From the NCBI GenBank assembly GCA_023488455.1, contig JAMDDV010000011.1:1-33043 (forward strand): a stretch of DNA of 33,043 nucleotides. The letters run 5' to 3'. The notes under the pieces were generated by a model, which worked only from the letters and a program-made list of their open reading frames with translations, searched no databases and was not told the origin of the DNA. Numbering within the stretch: the stretch's first letter is position 1; every line of letters begins with the position of its first letter. Origin of the DNA: Actinomycetota bacterium. GTDB lineage: Bacteria > Actinomycetota > Humimicrobiia > Hakubellales > JAMDDV01. Position numbers and translations under genes: made by a program. Of the stretch, positions 24,218 to 31,838 are shown in pieces.

Positions 24218-25357
24218 ATGAAAAGAGTAAAAGCAGGAATAATAGGAATGGGGTTTGTTGGTCCTATTCACCTTGAAGCATTAAGACGGTTAGGCTTTGT
24301 AGACATTGCTATTGCAGAATCTAATTATGATAGGGCAAAAGCTGCTGCAACAAAATACGGTATATCGGAATTTTATGGTAATTGGAATGACCTCTTAAAT
24401 GATTCTAAAATTGAGGTAATACATATATGTGCTCCAAATAATCTCCATTATCCTATAGCAAAGCGGGCAATAGAGCTTGGTAAGCATGTAATTTGTGATA
24501 AACCGTTAACGCTTAATATTAAAGAATGCGAGGATCTTGTTAATCTTGCAGAGAGCAAGGGCATTATTAATGTAGTTACATTTAATATGTTATTTTATCC
24601 GTTGATCATCCAGGCAAAAACAATAGTTGGAAAAGGAGAAATTGGCAAAATCAATTATCTTCAGGGTTATTATTTCCAGGATTGGTTACTCTACGATACG
24701 GATTATAACTGGAGAGTAGAAGCCAGCGCTGGAGGGAATTCTAGAATCATCGGAGATTTGGGAGTTCATTGTATATCTATGATTCAGGATATCATTCAGC
24801 AAAAAGTATCAGAGGTTTATGCTGATTTTAATACTTTTTTACCTACTAGGAAAAAACCTATTGGTGAGATCAAAACATATGAAAAACTAAAAGATGATAC
24901 TCAATATGAAGATATTAAGATAGATACAGAAGACCAGGCTACGCTTCTTATGAAATTTGATGGGGGTGCAAAAGGTGTGTTTATTGGTTGTCAGTGTTGT
25001 GCCGGAAGAAAAACTAAAATAGGTTGGGAAATTTATGGTTCGAAGAAGAGTCTTGCTTGGAATGGAGAAGAACCAAATACCTTGTGGATTGGAAATAGAT
25101 TTCAAGATAATCAAGTTTTAATGAAAGATTTCACCTTGCTGGATGACCCAGCAGCTTCATTTTGTGATTTTGTTGGAGGACTACAAGAAGGCTATGCAGA
25201 AACATGGAAAAATTTAATGAAAACAGTTTACAGCGCTATCCTAAAAGGCAAGCATGTAGAAAACCTATATCCCACATTTAAAGATGGGTTATATATACAA
25301 AAAATTGTAGATGCTTCAGTTGAGAGCAGCAGAAGCGGAAAGTGGATCTCTATATGA
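24218..25357 (+). CDS. Gfo/Idh/MocA-family oxidoreductase (Gfo-1)
   Basis: 379 residues. N-terminal Rossmann domain with GIIGMGFVGPIHLEAL (8-22), then the catalytic CDKP motif with Lys95, and the C-terminal substrate domain with GDLGVHC (Asp180, His184), the usual proton-relay residues. Family members oxidise a hydroxyl of sugars, cyclitols (inositol 2-dehydrogenase) or sugar acids with NAD(P). AAAGGAG precedes the ATG, 38 bases after the MFS gene. It is one of two such enzymes in the window; the other is at 27923. Specificity is not readable from the sequence. Confidence 0.93.
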   Translation: MKRVKAGIIGMGFVGPIHLEALRRLGFVDIAIAESNYDRAKAAATKYGISEFYGNWNDLLNDSKIEVIHICAPNNLHYPIAKRAIELGKHVICDKPLTLNIKECEDLVNLAESKGIINVVTFNMLFYPLIIQAKTIVGKGEIGKINYLQGYYFQDWLLYDTDYNWRVEASAGGNSRIIGDLGVHCISMIQDIIQQKVSEVYADFNTFLPTRKKPIGEIKTYEKLKDDTQYEDIKIDTEDQATLLMKFDGGAKGVFIGCQCCAGRKTKIGWEIYGSKKSLAWNGEEPNTLWIGNRFQDNQVLMKDFTLLDDPAASFCDFVGGLQEGYAETWKNLMKTVYSAILKGKHVENLYPTFKDGLYIQKIVDASVESSRSGKWISI

Positions 25358-25414
25358 ATTCTCGATACCTGGAGTACCCCAGTTCATGGTCAAACTCTGG
25401 TCGTATCCAGTACT

Positions 25415-26032
25415 CTAGTTGATATTATTATTAAATAAACTTGATCCATATATAAGAATATCTGCACCACATTCTATAATTTCTTTGGAAGTATTTTTAT
25501 CTACTGCCCCATCTACAGAAATTGATATATTAAGATTGTTTTCTGTAATTATTTCCTTAATCATTTTTATTTTAACAAGTGAGCTTGCAATAAATTTTTG
25601 TTTATTAAAACCTGGGTAAACAGTCATTATAATAATATTATCAATTATCGGTAAGTAATTTGTTATATGATCAATTTTAATATCGGGATCAATTACCACA
25701 GAAGATAAAATATTTTTAGCCTTTATATATCTGAGATCCCTTTCCACTTTTTTGCATGCTTGAGGATGAATTGAGATAATATCACAACCCACTTCGATAA
25801 ACGTTTCCAGAAATCTTCCAGGATCTTCTATTGCAAGATGAGCATTAAATGGGAGTGCTGTCAGCTTTCTAAGGGATTTTATGATTTCTGCATTAAAAGC
25901 AAAGTTTTTTACAAAATTTCCGTCAAAAACATCAAAATGAAAGCCATTAAATCCTTCTTTTTCCAGTTTCTTTATTGTTCCTCCATAGTTCGAAGCATCT
26001 GCTGAAAGAAGTGATACAAATTTTTTTATCAC
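25415..26032 (-). CDS. Ribulose-phosphate 3-epimerase-like protein (RPE-1)
   Basis: About 205 residues; normal length is about 215-225. I prefer GTG 26032 over TTG 26035 because GGGGAGC is better spaced to it. Seen: HFDVFDG (metal His/Asp and catalytic Asp), AHLAIEDP, TVYPGF (phosphate loop) and SVDGAV, where the general-acid Asp is kept but the usual Gly-Gly is Gly-Ala. It epimerises a ketose phosphate at C3, classically ribulose-5-P to xylulose-5-P; allulose-6-P 3-epimerase is a close relative. It is translationally coupled to the SorC-2 gene, whose stop lies 9 bases upstream and whose end overlaps the ribosome-binding region. Confidence 0.88.
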   Translation of the reverse strand: MIKKFVSLLSADASNYGGTIKKLEKEGFNGFHFDVFDGNFVKNFAFNAEIIKSLRKLTALPFNAHLAIEDPGRFLETFIEVGCDIISIHPQACKKVERDLRYIKAKNILSSVVIDPDIKIDHITNYLPIIDNIIIMTVYPGFNKQKFIASSLVKIKMIKEIITENNLNISISVDGAVDKNTSKEIIECGADILIYGSSLFNNNIN

Positions 26033-26041
26033 CAAGCTCCC

Positions 26042-26995
26042 CTAAGCTTCATATTTTAATAAATCCGATATAGTATCTTTATCAGAAATTAAAGTATTAA
26101 TAATCTTACCTTTCAGTGCGGCCAGTATCACTTCAATTTTTTCCGGACCAGTAGCTATTCCAATGACATTTTTAATTTTTTTAATCTTTTCCAATGGCAG
26201 ATTCAATATTCTTTTACTCAAATTATTTTCAACATATTCCCCATTTTTGTTAATAAAAATTGTATTTATATCACCAATTATTCCAGTATTTCTAAGTGAG
26301 CTGATTTCATGTTTTTTAAAATTGCCCATTTTGTATAAAGTTGAATTTTCAGATAAGTCGCCCATCCCCACTATTGCTACCTTACAATTTTCTGATAACT
26401 CAAAAATTTCCCTGATATTATTATCTTGTTGCATTAATATTCTAATTTTTTCACTATTAAAAACAGCAGGAGCATTTATTATGTAATTAATACCACCAAG
26501 TTTATTAGACAGTGTGTGTGCCACAGAATTTGTATGTAACCCCGTTCCAATGGTTCCCAGCCCACCAATTATTGGAATTACTTTTATATCATTAAATTTT
26601 TTATTAATATAAATATTATCGGTGACATGCTTCAATGTTGAACCCCAACCTATGCCGATAAAATCTCTGTCATTTAATAATCTTTCCAAAATGTTACTTA
26701 AAGCTAATCCCATTTCTTTAAAAGTTTCCAGTTTATTTATATACGTAGGAACTATTTTACATTCTTTAATTGCATAATTTTTTTCCATTATATATTCCAA
26801 TTCTGAAAAATCTTCTTTAAAAGGAGAATTAATCTTTATCTCTATTATTCCAAGCTTTTTCCCCAGATTTAAATATCTTGAAATTTTAGTTCTTGAAATA
26901 TTCAGCCTTTCGGTGATTTCTCTTTGTAGTAAATTTTCAAAATAATATAGTCTTGCGATTTTAATAATTAATTTTATTTTTTCTTTATTATCCAT
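26042..26995 (-). CDS. SorC/DeoR-type transcriptional regulator (SorC-2)
   Basis: 317 residues, same architecture as SorC-1. N-terminal helix-turn-helix (IARLYYFENLLQREITERL, ISRTKISRYLNLGKKLGII), then effector domain (DFIGIGWGSTLKHVTDNIY, IPIIGGLGTIG, GIATGPEKIEVILAALKGKIINTLISD). It is far more AT-rich than SorC-1, with many Asn/Ile/Lys codons, so the two are not a recent duplication. It shares an operon with RPE-1 and is divergent from RPE-2 and the second MIPS operon, which it may repress through the palindrome at 27163-27176. The ribosome binding site is weak. Confidence 0.92.
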   Translation of the reverse strand: MDNKEKIKLIIKIARLYYFENLLQREITERLNISRTKISRYLNLGKKLGIIEIKINSPFKEDFSELEYIMEKNYAIKECKIVPTYINKLETFKEMGLALSNILERLLNDRDFIGIGWGSTLKHVTDNIYINKKFNDIKVIPIIGGLGTIGTGLHTNSVAHTLSNKLGGINYIINAPAVFNSEKIRILMQQDNNIREIFELSENCKVAIVGMGDLSENSTLYKMGNFKKHEISSLRNTGIIGDINTIFINKNGEYVENNLSKRILNLPLEKIKKIKNVIGIATGPEKIEVILAALKGKIINTLISDKDTISDLLKYEA

Positions 26996-27162
26996 ACTGC
27001 AATCATTCTTTATACATATTGTAATTCTTCATATCAGCTTGTACCTTATTTATTGTATTGCAGAATTAAGTAATATCTCTTCGGGATCATGATTTCTTAT
27101 AAACAAAAATTGATTTTTTTCCAAAAGTATTATATCATTAAATTGAAAATATTCCATATATG

Positions 27163-27176
27163 TGAACATATGTGCA
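27163..27176. promoter_or_regulatory. Candidate SorC-family operator palindrome between SorC-2 and RPE-2
   Basis: TGAACATATGTGCA is a 14-base near-palindrome (TG-n-ACATATGT-n-CA) in the 220-base divergent gap 26996-27215. TGAACA half-sites are typical of SorC-family operators such as that of LsrR. A TTGAAA at 27143-27148 lies just upstream and might be a -35 box, in which case the palindrome covers the -10 region. The rest of the gap is AT-rich with no gene. Confidence 0.5.
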
Positions 27177-27215
27177 ATTTATCTTTTCTAATTCAATTAA
27201 TATTGCATATTATAA

Positions 27216-27866
27216 ATGAATAATAATTTTTTCGATTTTCTATCAAAAGAAAAGTTAAAAAAAACAAAATTTGCTTCGCTTCTTTATGCAGATGCTTCAG
27301 ATTATTTAAAAATAATTAATTTTTTAGAAAAAGAAAATTTTGAGGGTTTGCATTTTGATGTTACTGATGGGCATTTTGTAAAAAATTTTTCATTCAACCA
27401 ATACATCATTAATTCTCTACGAAAACATACGAAGCTTATTTTCGATACACATTTAGAATTAGAAAGTCCCGGAGATTTTATAGATATGTTTATAAAAGCG
27501 GGTAGCGATATAATCTCAATACATCCTCAAATGTGCAAAAAGCTGGATAGAGAACTGAGATACTTAAAAGCAAATAATATTACATCTTCAGTTGTTCTTG
27601 AACCCGATATAGATTTAGAATATGTCAGAAGCTGCTTATCATTGATTGATAATATAATTGTAATGGGTGCCTATCTGGGGTTTGATGAACAAAAATTCAT
27701 TGAACAATCAATAGTTAAAATAAAAAAAATTAAAAAGATAATTATTGATAATAATTTAAATATTAAGATTGCTATAGAAGGAGGCATAAATAAAAATAAT
27801 CTCAATAAAATTTTAGAGGCAGGTGTTGATATTATCGTCTTCGATTCATTTCTATTTAAGGATTAA
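27216..27866 (+). CDS. Ribulose-phosphate 3-epimerase-like protein with degenerate motifs (RPE-2)
   Basis: 216 residues with an extra 13 or so at the N-terminus compared with RPE-1. Seen: HFDVTDG (46-52) and FDTHLELESP, as in the epimerase family, so the N-terminal metal site is intact. The phosphate loop normally reading V-x-PGF is AYLGF (152-156), losing the Pro, and the general-acid Asp of the DGG motif is Glu188 (AIEGGI). Such changes predict altered or lost epimerase activity. It is very AT-rich and divergent from SorC-2; the gene follows a likely operator. No ribosome binding site is obvious. It is probably the first gene of the second MIPS operon; a gap of 56 bases follows. Confidence 0.82.
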   Translation: MNNNFFDFLSKEKLKKTKFASLLYADASDYLKIINFLEKENFEGLHFDVTDGHFVKNFSFNQYIINSLRKHTKLIFDTHLELESPGDFIDMFIKAGSDIISIHPQMCKKLDRELRYLKANNITSSVVLEPDIDLEYVRSCLSLIDNIIVMGAYLGFDEQKFIEQSIVKIKKIKKIIIDNNLNIKIAIEGGINKNNLNKILEAGVDIIVFDSFLFKD

Positions 27867-27922
27867 ATATTATTAATGATTCAATTAATGTGAAGGAAAT
27901 TAATTTTAGATGGAGGGTGTAG

Positions 27923-29032
27923 ATGTCTTCAAAAATTAGACTTGGGATCATTGGTGCAGGCTCAATTGCCAGACTGGGTCATGTTCCGGCTATCCAGCAG
28001 ATGCCGGAAGTAGAGTTAGTCGCCATATGTCGGCGAAATAAAGAAAAGGCGGATGAGCTTGGAAAACAGTGGGGTGTAAGGGAAATTTACTACGACTACA
28101 GGGACCTGGTGAAAAGCAAAAATATAGATGCAGTAATAGTGACTACACCTAACGCGAACCATAGAGAAGATGTAGTTGCTGCAGCCGAGGAAGGGAAACA
28201 TGTGCTTTGCGATAAACCTATTGCTACCAATCTTAAAGATGCCAGAGAGATGGTCAATGCTTGCAAGGAGAACAAGGTTAAATTCCAGATGGGATTCAAT
28301 CAAAGATACTGGAATCAGGTAGAGATAGCCAAGCAATTAGTAGAAGAAGGTACCATAGGGCAGGTAATGGGGTTTAGTACTACTTTTAAGGTAAGGGTGG
28401 CTTCCTATCCTGCTGATACAGATTATAGATTTCAGACTGAACTATCAGGAGGATCCTGTCTCATAGATGCAGGAATCCATCGCATTGATATGGCCAGATT
28501 CTTTATGGGAGATATCAAGGATGTTTGTGCAGTGGTTAAACACTTTATAGTTCCTCAAAAGGTTGATGACTGCGCTATGCTTTTGTGTAATTTTGAAAGT
28601 GGAGCTACTGGTTTTATTTCCTCAGATATATACTCTCCAGCAATGGATAACACCACAGGATTATATGGCAATGAAGGTACTATCTACATTAGTTCTGAAA
28701 CCATTAATCCATTTCAGTCAGTTCCTTTGGCGGTTTATACAGAAAAAGGTATAGATCAGATACCGGATATTATTATTAAGTATTTCTATCCAAAAGTTTG
28801 GTGGGATCAGCCCAAAGAAAATTGGATATCCATTATTCCACCAAGAGACATGTGCTATCTCAAGCAACTTAAGGCTTTTTATCGAAGTATAACGGAGGAT
28901 AAAGAACCACCTGTTACCGGAGATGATGGGGTAAAATCACTAGAGGTTGTGCTGGCAGCATATAAGTCAGCCCGAGAAAGAGCATGGGTAACCCTTCCTT
29001 TAAAGGAGGAAATCGTTGAGCCTCCAGTGTAA
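27923..29032 (+). CDS. Gfo/Idh/MocA-family oxidoreductase (Gfo-2)
   Basis: 369 residues. Rossmann motif GIIGAGSIARLGHVPAI (8-24), CDKP with Lys98, and GGSCLIDAGIHRID with Asp182 and His186 as catalytic pair. The C-terminal domain includes FESGATGFISSD. It resembles inositol 2-dehydrogenase and related cyclitol/sugar dehydrogenases of this family, but the motif set is shared by many specificities. GGAGGG precedes the ATG. It stands at the head of the gene run SDR, TIM-2, PfkB-2, MIPS-2, all on the plus strand and closely spaced, and its G+C content rises compared with RPE-2 just before it. Confidence 0.93.
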   Translation: MSSKIRLGIIGAGSIARLGHVPAIQQMPEVELVAICRRNKEKADELGKQWGVREIYYDYRDLVKSKNIDAVIVTTPNANHREDVVAAAEEGKHVLCDKPIATNLKDAREMVNACKENKVKFQMGFNQRYWNQVEIAKQLVEEGTIGQVMGFSTTFKVRVASYPADTDYRFQTELSGGSCLIDAGIHRIDMARFFMGDIKDVCAVVKHFIVPQKVDDCAMLLCNFESGATGFISSDIYSPAMDNTTGLYGNEGTIYISSETINPFQSVPLAVYTEKGIDQIPDIIIKYFYPKVWWDQPKENWISIIPPRDMCYLKQLKAFYRSITEDKEPPVTGDDGVKSLEVVLAAYKSARERAWVTLPLKEEIVEPPV

Positions 29033-29123
29033 TAATCTCCTTTGCCCCAACTGTATGCTGAACGAAAAATGCACAAAAAGCAAAAAAGTAGTTTTCGAAT
29101 AAGTTGAGAAAGAAGGATTAGTA

Positions 29124-29924
29124 ATGAAACTAAAAGGGAAAGTTGCACTAGTTACTGGGGGAGCTCGAGGGATGGGAGCTGCTACTTGCCTGGCCCTGGC
29201 TAAGGAGGGAGCTGATGTTGCTGCTCTGGATATCTGTGGACCCAAAGAAAGTGGGTTTGGACAAATGGGACAACTGGAACAGACCGTAAATGAGATTAAA
29301 AAGTTAGGAAGCAGGGCTATTCCTTTGGTATGTGATATAACTCAGGAAGACCAGGTAAAGGCGGCTATTAATAAAGCTGTGGATGAATTTGGTAAGATCC
29401 ATATTCTGGTCAATTCTGTAGGATTTGTTAGATTTGGTCTGGTTCAAGAAATGTCCTATGAGATCTGGAAGAAAATATTTGAGGTCAATATTCATGGTGT
29501 CTTTCTCGCCTGTAAGTATGCGTTACCGATAATTATCAAACAGAACTGGGGGCGCATTGTTAATATTTCCTCAGATGGGGGGATCCGCGCAATTCCCAAT
29601 TATTCTGCTTACTGTGCATCTAAGTTTGCTGTTATTGGTCTGACACAGTCTCTGGCCAATGAAGTTGGGCAATATAATGTTACTGTTAATGCAGTATGTC
29701 CGGCAGCAACTTCAGGTGAGTTTTTTGACAGTCAAGCTCAACTGCTTAATAAAACCAAAGAAGAACTGAAAGAATCAGCGGTTAGCCGCAATATTATCCA
29801 GGAGATGATATCTCCTGAGGATGTGGCTAATGCTATTGCATGGTTGTGCACGGATAATGCTCGTTTTATTACCGGTCACTCCCTGTACGTGGATGCTGGA
29901 TGTTTAACTAAGATTTTTTATTAA
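29124..29924 (+). CDS. Short-chain dehydrogenase/reductase (SDR)
   Basis: 266 residues, classical SDR. Seen: TGGARGMG (11-18, dinucleotide loop), NSVG at 97-100 in place of NNAG, Asn122, Ser150 and the YCASK motif with Tyr163 and Lys167: the complete Asn-Ser-Tyr-Lys tetrad. The C-terminal segment has FITGHSLYVDAG, as usual in this class. It oxidises or reduces a hydroxyl of a sugar, polyol or cyclitol, probably with NAD(P). AGAAGG precedes the ATG. The substrate is not readable; the neighbouring Gfo-2 suggests consecutive redox steps, for example oxidation at one position and reduction at another to invert stereochemistry. Confidence 0.94.
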   Translation: MKLKGKVALVTGGARGMGAATCLALAKEGADVAALDICGPKESGFGQMGQLEQTVNEIKKLGSRAIPLVCDITQEDQVKAAINKAVDEFGKIHILVNSVGFVRFGLVQEMSYEIWKKIFEVNIHGVFLACKYALPIIIKQNWGRIVNISSDGGIRAIPNYSAYCASKFAVIGLTQSLANEVGQYNVTVNAVCPAATSGEFFDSQAQLLNKTKEELKESAVSRNIIQEMISPEDVANAIAWLCTDNARFITGHSLYVDAGCLTKIFY

Positions 29925-29959
29925 AGAATTAATTATTAAACCAAAACAAGGAGGAAGAA

Positions 29960-30817
29960 ATGAAAACATGTTTGTACACCGGAATTCTTGATGATAGAGA
30001 TGTCTGGAAAGCTATAGATCTGGTAGCAGAGCTTGGGTATCAAGCGGTTGAGATTGGGGGAACCTACGATACTCACTTTAATCCTGATAAACTTACAATT
30101 GATGAAGCCCGCCAGATAGTAGAGTATGCAAGAAATAAAGGGCTAGAAGTAGCAGCAATTGCCCAACATGTTCTGTTTGCAGTGAAAGATCCTGTAGAGT
30201 TTCGCAAACGTGTAGATTATTTCAAAAAGAATCTTGACTATGCTTCCAAAACAGGTGTACCTACAGTAGTAACCTGTACCGGAGGTACGTGGGACTGGGT
30301 TGGCAATCTTACCGGGATTGATGGACTGGAAAGTTTTAATAGAGTTGTGGAGGGACTAAAGGAAAGCGCCCATTTTGCAGAAGAAGTAGGAGTGACCATT
30401 GCCCTGGAAGCAGTATTTGAAAATGTAGTAACCAGTTACGTGACCATGCTCAGGGTTTTGGACGCAGTAGATAGTCCAAATCTTAAGATAAATTTTGATG
30501 TGCAACAATATGCGGTTCAATTATTTGATATTCCTAAATTAATTCACAGCTATGGGGACTTAATCTGTCATTGCCATTTAAAAGGCGTCAAATTGAAACC
30601 GCCTTCTGGCCACGTGGTGGATCAATTTATATATCCTCCTATGGGTGGTCAGGGTGATGATATCAATTGGCTTGAATTTATAGGAGCCCTGAAGGATATC
30701 AACTACAAAGGGCCTTTATCAGTAAATTATGAGAGTAAGACTTTATACCTGACTCCCGGATGGTCCAGGGAAGAGATGGTTAAGGAATGTCTGAAGTTTC
30801 TTAAATCAGTTGTTTAA
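29960..30817 (+). CDS. Sugar phosphate isomerase/epimerase TIM-barrel protein (TIM-2)
   Basis: 285 residues. It has the full set of expected metal ligands: Glu150 (IALEAVFE), Asp180 (NFDVQQ), His206 (CHCHLKG) and Glu258 (NYESK). GYQAVEIGG opens the barrel. Related enzymes are IolE/IolI (inosose dehydratase/isomerase), tagatose 3-epimerase and xylose isomerase. In this cluster an inosose or ketose isomerase is the plausible role. AAGGAGG precedes the ATG, 35 bases after the SDR gene. It is the counterpart of TIM-1 in the duplicated trio, but the two are only distantly similar and differ at the metal site. Confidence 0.92.
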   Translation: MKTCLYTGILDDRDVWKAIDLVAELGYQAVEIGGTYDTHFNPDKLTIDEARQIVEYARNKGLEVAAIAQHVLFAVKDPVEFRKRVDYFKKNLDYASKTGVPTVVTCTGGTWDWVGNLTGIDGLESFNRVVEGLKESAHFAEEVGVTIALEAVFENVVTSYVTMLRVLDAVDSPNLKINFDVQQYAVQLFDIPKLIHSYGDLICHCHLKGVKLKPPSGHVVDQFIYPPMGGQGDDINWLEFIGALKDINYKGPLSVNYESKTLYLTPGWSREEMVKECLKFLKSVV

Positions 30818-30844
30818 TCAATAGACGCAAGGAGTTAGATTAGA

Positions 30845-31765
30845 GTGATACCTGCCCTTGTAAGTGTGGGATGGTTTGTAAAGGAAACTATAAGATATCC
30901 AAATGGTTCAGTTAGTGAGCCTGTGTTGGGTTGTTGTTGTGTATATTCAACGATAGTCGCCAGCAAACTGGGCGTAAAGGCTGGAATAGTCACAAAAAAA
31001 GGCGAGGATATAGATGAAAATTTTCTGGACCCTCTATACCAGATAGGGGTTGATACACGAGGGCTTAAGATGGAAGGACCAGATACCACCACGATCCAGC
31101 TGGTTTATGATACATCAGGAGATAAAGAACTAATATATCTGAAAAAAGCTCCCGAAATTCTATTTCAGGATATCCCAGCTGAATATCTTGATGTCCCTAT
31201 GCTTTATATATGTCCAATCAACTATGAAGTACCGGTGGAAACAGTAAGAGATATTCATAAAGCAGGAATAACTATTGCAGTTGATCTGGGAGGATACGGC
31301 GGTGTGCATTGCGAGAAAAGTTTTACCATAGATATGGACATAGTTAAAAAGATAGTTTCGTATTCACACATAGTTAAAGCCAGCGATGAAGATTGCCGTC
31401 GCTTATTTGGAATAGAGAAGGGAGAGGAGGAAGAGATAGCGAAAATGCTCCTTGGGTGGGGTACGGATGTAGGCATGATTACCTGTGGAGAAAGAGGAGT
31501 AGTAGCACAAACCAAAGAAGGTGTTTTCAAGGTCCCCAAGTTTCCCGGCAATGTGGTAGATACCACAGGAGGAGGAGATTCATTTACCGCAGGATTTCTT
31601 GTTGAATATCTGAGAAGTAAAAACGTACAAAAGTCTTTAATATTTGCTACTGCAACAGCTATTCTGGTAATTGGCAAAACTGGAGGAGTTACTGTTTCCA
31701 GAATGCCCACCCAGGAGGAGGTTTATAGCAAAATATCAGAGTATCAGAAATCCATAGGAGAGTAA
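30845..31765 (+). CDS. PfkB-family carbohydrate kinase (PfkB-2)
   Basis: 306 residues with a GTG start supported by AAGGAG at 30829-30834. Seen: DTTGGGDSFTAG with GGGD at 242-245 (Asp245 catalytic base), MITCGERG, and at 147-153 DLGGYGG, the same motif and residue numbers as PfkB-1. Other shared segments are DTT at 80-82, YICPINYEVP and IVKASDEDCRRLFG. The usual substrate-contacting Asp near the N-terminus is again Glu (Glu14, FVKETIR), and the GG-x-x-x-N motif reads GCCCVY. So PfkB-1 and PfkB-2 form their own subgroup. The gene sits between TIM-2 (27 bases) and MIPS-2 (73 bases), which suggests a product used by MIPS-2, such as an inositol phosphate. Confidence 0.92.
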   Translation: MIPALVSVGWFVKETIRYPNGSVSEPVLGCCCVYSTIVASKLGVKAGIVTKKGEDIDENFLDPLYQIGVDTRGLKMEGPDTTTIQLVYDTSGDKELIYLKKAPEILFQDIPAEYLDVPMLYICPINYEVPVETVRDIHKAGITIAVDLGGYGGVHCEKSFTIDMDIVKKIVSYSHIVKASDEDCRRLFGIEKGEEEEIAKMLLGWGTDVGMITCGERGVVAQTKEGVFKVPKFPGNVVDTTGGGDSFTAGFLVEYLRSKNVQKSLIFATATAILVIGKTGGVTVSRMPTQEEVYSKISEYQKSIGE

Positions 31766-31838
31766 CTATGGATACTATAATCTTGTATTTATAAACTTGT
31801 ACTTTAATAGAGAAAATAAAATCAGGAGGTTGAATTAA

